A DNA stretch of 64,000 nucleotides from Roridomyces roridus (GCA_029378245.1 JARKIF010000111.1:1-64000), one strand, 5' to 3'. Counted from the first letter of the stretch, positions 34,185-45,900 are shown. Notes: generated from the sequence alone by a model not told the origin. Program-made: numbers and translations.

Positions 34185-35002
34185 TGTGATTCTGAGCGAT
34201 GGATGGACCGTCGAGGGGTCGAGGCTTTTATACTCATTGGAGGGTGCATGCGTTTCGCCCGCACAATTTCCGGTCGACCAAACAGTGAGCGCCACCCCGC
34301 CCAGAAGTGGTACGATGCGGGGCGATATCCACCGGAACTGGATATGCGAGTTCCACAGGCGGCTGCAAACGTTCATGCTAGGGTCACAAAGCGAGCAAGG
34401 ACCGCCTCGAAAACTGGTCCGTGCTTCTCGATTCGTCACAGCCGTGGTGCTCGAGGGACTCGTGAGCAGATTAGGTTCGGAGGACCAGACTCCGATGCTT
34501 CTGGTGTAGTCAGGAGCGGGAATAAGACGATGAGAACCAGGCTGCATGCAGTTGGGGGTCCAGGATTCATGTGGCATGGGTGAAATGAGCCGCCTTAGGC
34601 CCAGGAGAGAAATCTTTCTTTCCTTGAGAATCCGAGTCGGTCTTGAAGCGGGAACATGGTGATGGTCAAGAGCAAGTGTGGCTTGAGTTTGGCGTTGTTT
34701 TCACATCAGGATTTGTCGATCAAATTGGATGATGGCAGATAATTACGCCGCCTCGAACACAAGTCTTGGTCTCATTTCTCGCTCTGGGATATGTAAATAA
34801 ATAGCCAGTTTTCCGATGCAGGGATACTGCGCATTTTGAACGTAGTATGGGCTGCAAGCGCCAAGCTGGTTCAAACCAAAGGGCACCGGCGCGGGCTGCG
34901 GGCACCATCTCGAACCACAGAGGCACCTCGGAATATCCACAAAAGATTCGATTTTGAACTTTACAACAAGTATTTTAATTTAAACTACGACCCAGGCAGC
35001 AA
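34185..35002. other. Intergenic between two minus-strand HsbA genes
   Basis: About 0.8 kb. A TATAAAA box on minus at 34226-34232 lies 42 bp before ATG 34184. The rest shows no gene. Confidence 0.5.
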
Positions 35003-35650
35003 TCACTGGTAGGCGGCGATGGCAGTGTTAAACGCGGCGATGATGCCGTTCTGGAGGGAAGTAGCGGTGGCGACCTGGTCAGCCGGGGCACTGGCAATCA
35101 AGGCAGCGGAGAAGGCGCCAGTGCTCGCGTTGAGAGCCTGCAGGTCAGCGAGCACGAGGGCGGGGATGCCGGCGATGGGGAGCGCGGCCTGCGAGGGAAC
35201 AGTGTGTTAGCACTAGAATCGAACATATGTGTGGAGTAAACGTACAAAGTTGGCCTTCTTCGCCGTGAGTTGGCTCAACGCATCCAAGATGGTGGGCTCC
35301 AAGGCCGAGACGGAGTTGAGAACGGTGGTGCCATCAGCCTCGCTGAGTGAGCCGGTCGACTAGACAACAATATCAGAAATGAATGGAAGGGAAAGAGAGA
35401 CTGGAATTACCTTAACGTCTGACGTGCCGGTGGAGAGTGCGGTTTCCAGAGTGCCAGCGGCGCTGTGGATGGCCAAAGCACCAGTGAGACCTGAGGCGGG
35501 GAAACCAGTGATCTGGGTGTCGAGGGCGTTGACCTGGGAGGTAATGGTGGCGATGTCAGCCTCCACTTGGGCAACGGTGCGTTTGGCGGGGGAAGCAAAG
35601 CCAGAGGCGACGAGGGAGGCGGCGATGAACAAGTAGGAGAGCTGGACCAT
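35003..35650 (-). CDS. HsbA-type protein, canonical, three exons
   Basis: Exons 35650..35411, 35359..35246 and 35188..35003 give 179 aa. This copy lacks two of the introns found in its siblings and matches the family consensus best: FPASGLTGALAIHSAAG, SLSEADGTTVLNSVSAL, LTAKKANF, LADLQALNASTGAFSAAL and a final AFNTAIAAYQ. It has a signal peptide (MVQLSYLFIAASLVASGFAS) and Lys-Arg at 23-24. It is the anchor for identifying the other copies. GC-rich third positions and clean splice sites suggest a well-expressed gene. Confidence 0.9.
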
Positions 35651-37239
35651 TGTAGAAGGATGGGTTACAACGCTGAATATTGCCGCGTTTTATAGACGTT
35701 CGAGTATCATATGCATTTCCAACAAAGGGCGCCGGGATGCACATGATGTGAAAGAGCCCGCTGACCGCGCGTGTGGGAAAGACGAACGAGGTAAGTGAGA
35801 ATTGCGGCTTTGGTCGCAACACTGTCGCAACTTCGCATACAATATGAAACAGGTCCTGGTCACGCGGCAAAAGCTCACGAGGTGTGGTAACCACAGCGTT
35901 GACGGCCAAAGAAGTCGCCATAGAATGATATTCCTGAGAGGCGCCCGGAACACGGTCTGAACAATTTCAAGTTGAACCTCCGATAGTTCTGAGGCAAGGT
36001 GGCGCAGGGAGAGTGACCCAAGACAAGAGCACAGATTCCTCCGCAGTGCGACGCAGAAGCACTCGCCACAGAAAATCGGCAGAAGAGAGAACCAACCGAA
36101 TTGTTAGCCCCTTGGAGAGATGTCGGTTACCCCGCGTTACCCCACATGCCGAGAAAGATCACGAAGCTGATCTCATGACCCCCGATTCGGCACTTCGGCC
36201 GCCAGATGTGACATTTCTGACTCGCTCTCCAACCAGCTCCTCGTTTCTCTAACACTCCACTACGGTTTTCTAGAGCAACATATTCCAATAGAATCTACTA
36301 TTCTCTCGCATGCCGACGGCCCGCGCAAGCACTTTCTCCTCAAACATACTATCCCATCTCGATCCTTTCCTCACAACCGGCGTTTCTCTGTCTGGTCGGA
36401 ACTTGTCGTCTCCGCGAGAGCGTGGCAGACCGCGGGCCCAGGCTCACAGCTCAGAGCTCTGACTGCGGCGACGTGCATGTGATTCTCTTTCCGTCTCATC
36501 GCTGCCGGATGGATTCACTATCACCTATAGAGTTGATCGACCAAGATCCAACGCTCATGGCCCACCTGCCACCTGCCACCTTTCAATGTTCATCCCGATT
36601 TCCCGGCGCCCCACAAGGGCGCCTTGTCGCTGGACGACTCGGAATTACTGCGCCCAGTCATCAAGCGAGCCATTACTTACCGCTGTCCAACAGCAAAGTC
36701 TACCAACAATTCGTCTGAATCAATCGCCCCTGGCACGTTTTCTGCGTGGAATAGCGGAAAATTGAACACGGCGGCCTCATCTTGTCTTGCATGCTCCAGG
36801 CCCGGCTCTCCGTTGTTCGAACGTGTGCAACAAAATCTTCGCGCTCATCGGACTTGTTCGCTGTCGAATGATCTCGAATCTCCTTGTCAGAATTTCCTTG
36901 GCTCCGCACCTGTGCTTCCAGACATTTATCACTGCACATCCACCTGCTCTCCGGCACGAACAAAATCCAATCCGATACTAGCTGGAATGTTTCTTACCTG
37001 GACTGAACTACAGGCATCTGACCCGCTCAAAATCCGTCAGAAACGCTCTTGCAATTCGCCTTGCATTCCGAACCACCGAGTCACTTGAAAAGGATCAGCG
37101 ATCAGCGATCACGCGCGGCACCGGGCGGCATAGCCACGCTAGCGCCACGTCGTAGTTGGAACACGTCTCCAAGACACAGCCAGGCTAGTAAGTACTATAA
37201 GATGAACGTTGACCGAATCCCTTGAACATTTCATTGACC
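35651..37239. other. Intergenic region
   Basis: About 1.6 kb with several open frames on both strands, but none with homology, splice support or convincing composition. It separates the HsbA cluster from the oxygenase gene. Confidence 0.45.
35688..35694 (-). promoter_or_regulatory. TATA box of HsbA gene 35650
   Basis: TATAAAA on the minus strand lies about 38 bp before ATG 35650. Confidence 0.65.
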
Positions 37240-38155
37240 ATGTTCGCTAGGATTTTTGGATATGGGGTACGTCGGACTTCGAATCATCTCAAACGATGAA
37301 GATGCTGATGTACGGTCTCAGCCCAAGTACGTCGGGCCTGACCGCATCGATTTCGCAGCTGCAGGGTTACCCGAATACACCAATTGCTACGCCATCGTCC
37401 TAGACTCCCTTTTCTCCGAACAGGAACTCTCCGCCATCCTCGCTGCGGGCGAAGCGTCTTCACCATCGGGCTGGCAAATTGCTCAGTTGAACAACGACGC
37501 TGGGAGCGCGTACGCGGTCACGGATACCTCTCATCGAAAGGGCCAACGCATCATGTACGATTCGGTCGACCTCTCTGAGCGTATCTTTGAGAAGATTCGG
37601 CCTCACCTGGGGGATATAGAGGAGGTGGAGGAGACCGTGTATGTCGAGGACCAGAAGGCGGTCCAGAAGTGGCGGATGGTGCGTATGAATGAGCGGTTGA
37701 GGTTCTTGCGCTATCCCAAGGGTGGATTTTTCAAGAAGCATATTGATACGTGCTCCAAGGACGCGTGAGCTTGCTATATTCTTCAAATTGCCTTGCCTGA
37801 AGCAAAATTTTCTCTAGGTCGACGGGCCAGAAAACATTTTACACGATTCAGTTTTATCTGCCGTCTGATTCGGGTGGCTCGGACGACAGCTTTCTCTCTG
37901 CTACAGGCGGAACGACACGCTTCCTTGGCGACACGGGCATTCACGCAGATGTGAAAGCTATTCCAGGGAGGGTCCTGGTATTCCAACATGCGAAATTGCT
38001 GCATACCGGCGAGGAGGTGAGCATACTCAGTAGTTTCTGGCGAGATATTTCAGAGGCTCATGCGCCGCGGACAGGTTACCAAGGGGGTGAAGTGTACCGT
38101 GCGATCTGATATATTTTATGAGAAAATTGGCGATCCTGTTGTGGTGAAGGAGTAA
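37240..38155 (+). CDS. 2OG-Fe(II) oxygenase, prolyl-4-hydroxylase-like
   Basis: Exons 37240..37266, 37322..37764, 37818..38016 and 38075..38155 give about 249 aa. A start at ATG 37262 without the first intron is the alternative. The double-stranded beta-helix metal ligands are visible: His-x-Asp in FFKKHIDTC (about residues 148-150) and the distal His in LLHTGEE (about 219). A basic 2OG-binding residue follows in TVRSD (about 233). It is a soluble-type protein with no signal peptide. Related fungal P4H-like enzymes hydroxylate proteins or small molecules, and the substrate here is unknown. A decayed relative lies at 41340-41935. Confidence 0.8.
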
Positions 38156-38357
38156 AGGACGCTGTAAAAGAAAAGAGTCAAGACGTATATCATAAGCCCC
38201 AAACCGGATCTATGAAATTCTTGTGCACTCGGATTGACCGACCATCTACTAGGAAAATGTGAGACGAATCCTGAGCGAATGAGACTCGGGCTGTTCCGCG
38301 GGAGCAAAAAGTGAGATTGATCCGCCGCGGCCCCTGTTTTCGTGGCTGTTCACCCTG

Positions 38358-38365
38358 TATAAAAA
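38358..38365 (+). promoter_or_regulatory. TATA box
   Basis: TATAAAAA lies 36 bp upstream of ATG 38394. Confidence 0.6.
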
Positions 38366-38393
38366 GTCCGAGTCAACGCAATAGCCCCTAACA

Positions 38394-39391
38394 ATGTCTT
38401 TCTCTTCGACCACCACTTGCGCAACCATCCGAGCTCCCCAAGCTCCGCAGTGCAGACCCTCACCCATGCGCAAGGCGCTCTCCTTGCCCGAATGGCCAGC
38501 CGAGTCCATCGAGCCCGATAACCCGTGGAAATACCTACCAGGCTACCTGAACCATCGAGCATCCAGCGCCTCCATCTTCCCAGTCTCGCTGCCCCGCTCG
38601 TCTTCCGTCGAGTCGATCCCCGAATTCAGAATCCCGGATTACACCGCGCCGTCGGAACAGATGCTCAGATGCCAGGCCTTCTCGCCTTTGACGCTGCCAG
38701 GAATGAAGCGCGCCAGCACGACCGGGTCGAGTCCCATGCAGCGCATATCAATAGATTCTGTCTGCTCGGATTCGTCGGACTTGATGACGACGTCCACGGT
38801 AGTACGACGCCGGTCTTCCTCGATGACCACCTTGCATGTGAAGAAGAGGACGACTCTGGATCCTCTGGCAGTGGCTGCGGCAAGTCCAATCGTATGTCGC
38901 CTTCCGGTGAAAGCTCACTTTGGAACAGGGTGTTGCATATATGACCCTTTTATTCACCGCCCCGACATCAAAGACCAACCATAGCGACGTGTTGAGTGAA
39001 CGAGAGATCATTTTGACCGAGGAGGAAGGCAAGCAACCCCACACCCCACTTCTTCCATTGAACCCTAAAACAAATTGTAGAACGCAACCCGCCTACATTG
39101 CCCAAACACACCCCTCGTCTCACGCGAGCCCTCACCACGTTATTCGCATCCCGACAGAAAGGCATTGGCGCAATCAAACCGTACCCAGTCGATACAACGA
39201 CGCTCGTCAGTGTAACCGGTATCCCACTCGTTGTGCCGGACCTGCCGAGGAGTCTGCCCCTTGTCAAGGGTCCGGCGCCGGAGGTTAGACCTGTGCGCAA
39301 GTTTGATGGTCTGAGGAGGCAGATGTCGAACCGGAGTGGAAATAGGAGGGCGGAGATGCAGAAAAAGGGGGTGGTTTGCCCGGGGTGGTGA
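38394..39391 (+). CDS. Unknown Ser-rich protein
   Basis: Proposed exons 38394..38891, 38974..39076 and 39129..39391 give about 287 aa. The donors are GTATGT and GTAGAA. The second acceptor was chosen to reach the long open frame ending in KPYPVDTTTLVSVTG and LPRSLPLVKGPAPE. The N-terminal two thirds are Ser/Pro-rich with RRRSSSM-type phosphosite-like motifs. No known domain. A strong TATA box supports transcription. Exon 1 is reliable; exons 2-3 are tentative. Confidence 0.5.
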
Positions 39392-39774
39392 GGGCGTGGA
39401 CGGTGTGAAGGTTTCGTTTACGTGCTATACAAAATAGAGTCAGCATAAATTCTAAGCATTGGCCGCCCAGTGCCGTCGGACAGAGGAACTGCGAATTAAA
39501 GTTGCTTGATCAGCAGTTGTATTTATCAGCGAGAAAGGTACGTTTCCTGGCTTGCCGCGCCGACGCGTCACGGCGGCGGAGCGCACGTTACGCCACGTAC
39601 AACGATGGTTGGTAAAGTCTTGCACTGCCCAGCGTATTACTCATTCGCGGGACCTCCCGCCCTGCGGCAGGTACACTTCAGCCGTCCGCGTCATGATGCC
39701 GGCGCCGAGATTGAGGAGCTTCAAAAGGCCAGCGTCTCTGGCAATCCAATCCAAAAAACAGACAAAGCAGACCA
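39392..39774. other. Intergenic region
   Basis: About 0.4 kb upstream of the first DUF1857 gene. No gene was seen. Confidence 0.5.
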
Positions 39775-40393
39775 ATGGCTCACTCATTCGCAATCACCCG
39801 CCCCGTCAACCCGCCCGGCGTTGAGCCTGTCCTTACCGAGGAGCAGGTGTGGAAGGGGCTCAAGTTCAAGGCGCACAGTCCCGACGTGTTCGTGCCTATG
39901 ATCTCTGCGTGCAAGACCATTTCCGAGGATGGGAACAAGGTACGTACTGGGCTTGGCTCCTTGAATGACGGCCAGCTGAACGCCGCTGGTGCTAGATCGT
40001 CCACGAGATCACCGTTGGGCCCGTTACTTTGACGGAGACGGCTGAATTGCACCCAAACAGCGTCGTACGTCCTGCGGGTGCCCTTTCAATTGAATCCGCT
40101 GTTGACACGACGGCCACGGATAGGTGTACTTTGAGCTCAGCAACGGCACGCGCATGACAAATGTCGTGTCCCATGGCGCAGGGGGAGAGATATTCTTGAC
40201 CTATTGCTTTGCGAATGGGCGTAAGTCGTCCTCCCCGACTCCGAGCGTGTCTCATTCGGATTGATACATAGTCCCCGGAGTGCCGAACGACAAGCCCAAG
40301 CCGAGCAGTGAGGTGCTGAACGCGACCATCGGAAAGTCGTTGGAGAAGAGCATCGAGATCATTAGACAGATGGTCGTCGATGGAAAGTTGTAG
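39775..40393 (+). CDS. DUF1857 family protein, copy 1
   Basis: Exons 39775..39939, 39996..40064, 40124..40220 and 40272..40393 give 150 aa. The start MAHSFAITRPVNPPGV, followed by LTEEQVWKGLKFKA, FVPMISACK, VYFELSNGTRMTN and a C-terminal GKSLEKSIEIIRQMV, fits DUF1857 (PF08982), a small START-like/AtaL fold. Some members sit in polyketide or meroterpenoid clusters as cyclase-like proteins. No PKS or terpene gene is in this window, so that role is not supported here. The direct neighbour at 40657 is a paralogue. Confidence 0.85.
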
Positions 40394-40656
40394 ATGACTC
40401 CGTGCCAAAGTGAATAAAATGGTACTATCAGCCCAGGCCGCGCGTCGAGGAGTCCATGACCGACGCTGAGAGACACGCACAGCTGTAACTTGCGGGTTCC
40501 CGACCGTCGAAGCCCGAAGATGTGAATGGAAGACAAGAAGGGAGCTAAACTGGGATAAATGGCAAAACGGCCTCTGATTGCAAATCAATCAAACTTATCT
40601 TTCCCGACTACCACCACTACTTGACTACCACTGCGACCACCACTTTGAGCAACAAA

Positions 40657-41329
40657 ATGCCCCACTCCTTTGCTGTAACTCGCCCCGTCAACCCTCCCGG
40701 CGTCGAGCCCGTCATCACCGAGGAACAACTTTGGAAAGCTCTTGAAATTAAAGCGCGCAAGCCCTCCGTGCGTCACCGTTTCTCAGCACGCTACTTACAC
40801 CCCTCACGCACACCCCGCCACAGGCTTTCGTGCCTATCATCACGTCGTGCAAGGTGACCGTCGACAATGGGAACAAGGTGCGTCGTGTCGCGGATTGAGC
40901 GGCAATAGTAACTCATCGCGTCGCCTCACAGCTCGTGCGCGAGGTGACCTTTGCAAATTCGCCCAACGTCGTAACCGAGGAAATTGAAGCCCATGAACCC
41001 ACTATCGTTAGGACCCCCCCTGCCCTTCTGTTTCTGCTGCTCAACCCCTCGGCCAGGTCTACTTTGAAATGAACACGGGCACCCGTGTTACGAACGTCAT
41101 TTCTTACGGACCCGACGATGAGATGCTGTTGACGTACGGCTTCGCCAACGGGAGTGAGTACTTCTCGTGCGCACTGGTCTGCGCTGTTTCTGATCTCGGT
41201 CATCTAGTACCCGCTGTCCCCGCCGACAAACCGAAACCCAGCATCAAAGAGCTGAATGCTACTGTTGGTAAAAGTGTTGAAGGAAGCATCGCCGTGGTGA
41301 GGCAGATGGTCAAGGAGGGCAAGTTGTAA
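40657..41329 (+). CDS. DUF1857 family protein, copy 2
   Basis: Exons 40657..40767, 40824..40877, 40932..41006, 41057..41153 and 41208..41329 give 152 aa. It is a tandem paralogue of the gene at 39775, with the same start (RPVNPPGVEPVITEEQLWK), VYFEMNTGTRVTN and the same C-terminal RQMVKEGKL. It has one extra intron splitting the first exon of copy 1. Intron positions otherwise match, including the phase-1 intron before the last exon. The 3' end lies about 10 bp from the decayed oxygenase copy on the opposite strand. Confidence 0.85.
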
Positions 41330-41339
41330 AGCTCGTCTG

Positions 41340-41935
41340 TATTTGTAGGAATGAAAGCCTCCCATCTCTGAGCCTCTCATAGCTTCCACACATCGGCTGT
41401 TTCTTCCAAGGAAGCGAGTGGCACCACCCGTCGCAGGCAGACGCTTCAAGTTTCCGCCGATCCGTCCGAACTGGACGGCAAATAAAATGTGCGATGGCCG
41501 GTGTGCGACTAACCAATGCATGTCATCGACCACGCGTTCACTCACCGGTCTCCCATCGACATGCTTTGTGAACTCCCCTTCGACCGGATATCGCAAAAAT
41601 CACAGCCGCTCATTAAGGCGCAGCATACCTCACCTTTCTACGTTCTTCCCGCCGCCCCGCACCTACACGTCCTCTCAATCTGCGCACTCTGTCGAAGATG
41701 CGTCGCGAGAGATCCATCGAGTCGTAGAAGCTGCACTGGCCATTGCGATACGAGGTATTCGTGATGGTGTATGCTCCTACGTTGATTTTCGCGCGATACG
41801 AGGGGAGGAAGATTTGGCTTCTGCCAGGATTGCGGAGAGCTCAGAGCTGGGGAGGAACAAGGCGTAGCTGTTGTGACTGAATCGGGAAGTCCGTGTGCGG
41901 CGAAGTCGATTCGTTCGAGGTTGGCGGAGAGATTG
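41340..41935 (-). pseudogene. Decayed copy of the 2OG-Fe(II) oxygenase
   Basis: On the minus strand, fragments match the gene at 37240 in order. They are LERIDFAAHGLPDS (intact copy: PDRIDFAAAGLPEY), SYALFLPSSELSAIL after a frameshift near 41880, AYTITNTSYRNGQ and FYDSMDLSR, RLNERL then TGA at 41600-41602, FLRYP, FTKHVD (His-x-Asp kept) and LPATGGATRFLG. Later sequence fades out near 41340 before the distal His. It is a truncated, frameshifted, nonsense-bearing duplicate inverted relative to its parent about 4 kb away. Confidence 0.8.
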
Positions 41936-42263
41936 GAGGTGGTTCATGGCCGGAGGAAGTACACCAAGGCGAGCTGCGGCTTCAAGTTTCCAGGGTAGAG
42001 CAGTGCCACAAAGACTTGAGGTTAGTGGAGCACTTCGTTCGATTCGTGTGAGAATCGTGTCTGCCACCATGTCGGAGGTTCACAGCTCTGAACCTTGGGT
42101 GTCGTTATGTAAAGAAAGGCAGCCAGTCCGAACGGAACCAAACCCGACAAACCGCAAACTTCAACAAACAACACGCCTCTCTTTCCCATACCACCACCAT
42201 CACTTTTCGGATCGTGGTACATCTTTCCTTTCTTCGAGATCCCGACAAGCTAATACCGCTCAG

Positions 42264-43445
42264 ATGTCCACAGCTGCCGCCGCTCGAAGTCGTATCGCGC
42301 AGTTGGATTTCGAAATAGCGGACCTCCAACGTTCGATCGACACGCGCTTCGCTGAACGCGAAAAGTGCGAAGACGTGCTCAACAGCTGCAAGTACCCCGT
42401 GCTGACGCTGCCAGTCGAAATCACGACGTATATATTCACCAAATTCCTACCCGGTCATCCCGAGCGTCCACTCCTTTTCGGGCCGGAATCGCCATCTCTC
42501 CTGCTCCAAGTCTGCCGCCAGTGGCGCGACGTGGCGCTGGCGACGCCTGAGCTGTGGAGTACCATGAAGCTGACACTTGATGATCGAGGCAGCTCCGCCT
42601 CCCAATGTCTTGCGCTCGATTCGTGGCTACAGCGATCGGGCAATTACCCGCTGTCCATCGAGCTCGCGTTTCTCCTGTTCACAGGAATCACTCTTGTGGA
42701 CGCCGAATCAATGCAAACCATCCTACGCCACGCTTCCCGTTGGCGCGAGATGGAGCTCTGTCTCCCGTTCAATCATTTGGAGCAAATGACCGTAGCGATG
42801 CCCCTACTGCGCAGTTTGACACTGGGGCCAACCCAGCTCCTACCACCCTATCCACGCCCTCCCGCGCCGCCGACAACAATCTGCATGGAGGCCCCGAATC
42901 TCAGAGAGGTCAACCTCTCTAGATTCTTCAATCCCCTTTGGATCGCGCTTCCCTGGGCTCAAATCACCACCATTGCCGGTGCAGACCTATATGTCAACGA
43001 GGCAATCGAGATTCTTCGTCACACCGTCGCGCTCGAATGCTGCCGATTCACAATCGTTGGCTATGCGGACTTTGACCCCTCGACGATTCCAACCACCATA
43101 CCCTTACCCTCCCTGCGTTCCTTGACCATGGTATGGGACGGTTATGGCTTGGACCAGGTGGAAAACGTGGAAAACTTGTACCTGTTCTTCAAGGCACTGA
43201 GTCTTCCAGCGCTCGAGAGCATCCATGTTTCCGAGTATTTTCTCGGCCAGGAGCCGGTCGCGACGCTATCTGCTTTGTGGCAGGATGGCGATCCTGCTGA
43301 AATCGAGATTGTCGATGCGCAGGTTTCGGAGGACGTGTATGCGGCGGCATTCCCGCGTGCAAAACTCTCTGTCGAATCGATGTCGTCCGATGAGGATGAG
43401 AGCTGGGACGAGTCGCGAGACGAGGATGAGGACGAATCAGATTGA
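42264..43445 (+). CDS. Coiled-coil F-box protein
   Basis: A single exon of 393 aa from ATG 42264. The N-terminal coiled coil (ARSRIAQLDFEIADLQRSI) runs into the F-box start YPVLTLPVEITTYIF and continues LLLQVCRQWRDVALATPELW (about residues 80-100). This is the standard layout of the large Agaricomycete F-box family. An LRR-like middle is followed by an acidic tail (EDESWDESRDEDEDESD). F-box proteins recruit substrates to SCF ubiquitin ligases. The target is unknown. Confidence 0.85.
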   Translation: MSTAAAARSRIAQLDFEIADLQRSIDTRFAEREKCEDVLNSCKYPVLTLPVEITTYIFTKFLPGHPERPLLFGPESPSLLLQVCRQWRDVALATPELWSTMKLTLDDRGSSASQCLALDSWLQRSGNYPLSIELAFLLFTGITLVDAESMQTILRHASRWREMELCLPFNHLEQMTVAMPLLRSLTLGPTQLLPPYPRPPAPPTTICMEAPNLREVNLSRFFNPLWIALPWAQITTIAGADLYVNEAIEILRHTVALECCRFTIVGYADFDPSTIPTTIPLPSLRSLTMVWDGYGLDQVENVENLYLFFKALSLPALESIHVSEYFLGQEPVATLSALWQDGDPAEIEIVDAQVSEDVYAAAFPRAKLSVESMSSDEDESWDESRDEDEDESD

Positions 43446-43850
43446 TGGGTATGTTACTCACATGGGGTCGACCAAAAATATTATCTTCTTACCTCAAATG
43501 GGGTCGGTGTTGGGCCGAGCAGCGGCGATCAACTTGGCCAAGAGCCCAAGCGCCCTCCCGAGCCCACAAACTGTTGATGCTCTGGACGGGGGGAGATGTG
43601 AGTCGGTCATATCTTTCTTCCTTATTCTAACTCCTTTCCTTTACTTCACATAACAACAGTATAGCACGCCGCTTGCGGCCTCGGGAAAGACTTTAGACCG
43701 TGGCCTGGTCGGTTGAGCACTGCGTTCGATTCGTGTGCCTCCCATTTGGCGATCACAGAGGGCACATTTTTTATTTGATCCACAGCAGCAGAACCGCAAT
43801 CATCCAAAGATCAGTGGTCCGCGTGGTAAATATTCAATTTCTATTCGACT
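43446..43850. other. Intergenic between convergent genes
   Basis: About 0.4 kb of 3' flanks of the F-box and methyltransferase genes. Nothing else was seen. Confidence 0.5.
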
Positions 43851-44728
43851 TCAAGTCTTGAGTACTCCAGGTTCTAACTTCCGCCACACAATGATACGCT
43901 CCCTGTCAACATGAGTCGGGCTAGAGACGGTCGGGATCCTGTCCACGACCTTCTCCCAACCCTCCCCGAGTGGCGCGAGATAATGCTCAGGGCGCACGAA
44001 GAACGGCGGGCCTGCGTCGGACTCGGGGTCGAGCGGGAATACCAAGGTGATGAGGTACCCGCCAGGTTTGATGAGGGCGTTGATTTGCTTGCCCCAGTCC
44101 ATGCGCATGGACGGGGGGATTGCGACGAAGAAGCTAATATTGTTTGACCAGGTAAATCACTTGTGCGGGATGAAAGAAGAGGGGAAGACGAACGTATAGT
44201 CGTATATGAGATCAAACTTCTGGCTATCCTCGAACGCGAAGAAATCTTGCACTTCAAAGCGGACTTTCAATCCCTCTGGGACGATCAACCTATGAAATGG
44301 GTGAGTAATCACATGCACATCTCGGACGGGATACGACGGACTTGTTCGCCTCTTTGACAGCCACGGCCGAGATGTCCCCCGCCAGTGTTTCCACCCCGAG
44401 CTCAGCCGAGATGGATATGGCGTCGTGGCCCTGTGTTACATGAGTGCCTTTAACCCCACGATTCTGATTCCCACTTACAGAACCACACCCAGGAACGAAG
44501 GCCCTTCCGCTCCGCGGGAACGGAACCTCACCAGATCGGAGGACCTCGAGCAACGGGGGTTGCGATGTACCTGTTTCCCAAGGTGTCACGTTCTGCTCCC
44601 TTCGCCGAGTATCAGCGATTAAGAGTGGAAATGAGGATGGAAGGAACGTACCAAGCCTGGTCCCAGGTATTCATATCATCTGTTATGATTCCGCGGAGTT
44701 TGACCATCGAGGGACTTAGGTTCGACAT
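43851..44728 (-). CDS. TPMT-like SAM-dependent thiol methyltransferase
   Basis: Exons 44728..44652, 44599..44479, 44430..44342, 44289..44194 and 44133..43851 give 221 aa. Introns are 48-60 nt and phases match. The family order is clear: WEQNVTPWETGTSQPPLLE, the SAM-binding motif VPGCGSGHD (about residues 61-69), LAGDISAVAVKEAN, FDLIYDYTFF, KPGGYLITLVFPLD and FFVRPEHYLAPLGEGWEKV. Fungal TPMT-like enzymes methylate thiols or halide-type nucleophiles. Soluble, no signal peptide. It lies at the boundary where gene density drops. Confidence 0.85.
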
Positions 44729-45900
44729 TGTTACTCGAGTTGGAGCCTTGGGGAGAAGAGCGAGGTGATACTTTGCTGGAGCTCAACGACGGCCTTATAT
44801 ATTGCCGAGTTGTAATACAACCGAGGGCTGAACAAGCAAGATCCTAAATTTGAACCAAGAGCACGTGTATTTGAACCTCACACGTGGCCTGCTTTCTCTC
44901 GGTAGTCAGCTTCTTTGTATTTAGGACGCGGCTGCTACCAAGGCTGCAGACATCATGGTGAAAGCCGTCGAATTTCCCGCTTGTGCGGTTTAGACAAACC
45001 GAGAAACCGTTCGATTCGGGCACAAGTCGTAGCACGCCGATATGTAAGGCCTCTCTACTTTTTTTTGTGGTTCAGTGTTGAACTGTGATGCAAGACAGGC
45101 CTCCTCGAGTTCCTATAATACACATGGAGCGTGAGTAGTGAGTATATTTGGATTGAATTGATTTGGGAGCAAGTCGAAGTCATGCCGGTTCAGACTTGAA
45201 TGAGCGTTTAATTTGACTCCGCAATATGGAAAAGACGAAGCATCAGCACTTGGACCAAGTTGGAGGAAGAAAGGAAGGACTGAGGAGAAGCCTGTTCGAG
45301 CCGGGCACGGGTCATTTGGAAGCTATATAGTGGTTTGCCAATTTTTCGGTGGCTCGGTGTCGAACTTTGAAGAAAACACTCGTTGAGTTCTCCGCGTATG
45401 ATTCTATATTGGTCTGCCCTGGTAGATCCCGGGCATTGGAGAGCGAGACGGTGTCTGTTCTGAGGACAGTGTTACTTGGATCCAACTTAGGCGAAAGGAA
45501 TGAGTATACTCGGGTGGCATTGACTAGGCTCAAGGACTCGTACCTGCTTGGAATTACTTTCGGTGGACAAAGCTAGTTGCCGAAAGTACTGTTGAACTTG
45601 AGCTCAACCAAAAAAAATACGTATACACAGGCCTGGAGCCGGATACACTCCAATGGTTCAGATAATCTTGACCAGCGACGCCCGTTCAATTCCAGCGGGG
45701 GTCCATACCACTTGAGGGGAAGAAATTTACAGATCATCCAGTTCCAACTTGAGCATATCCGTTGGGCAGACCTTGGCGTGCTGCCTGAATGTAGAGAAAT
45801 TTTCAATCAGGAAATGCGTGGCATGTAAGAGATTGTTGAACTTACCGACAAGTAGGATTCCGATACCCTATCTTCAGTTCGAATCAGTACTACCAGCGGA

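Noticed and set aside
36013..37088. Small plus-strand open frames upstream of the oxygenase
   Set aside because: No recognisable family, no paralogue, and composition like random intergenic sequence.
41777..42070. Independent minus-strand gene
   Set aside because: Its sequence is the frameshifted N-terminal part of the decayed oxygenase copy.
37240..44728. Secondary-metabolite gene cluster
   Set aside because: An oxygenase, DUF1857 proteins and a methyltransferase are present, but there is no backbone synthase, transporter or pathway regulator in the window.
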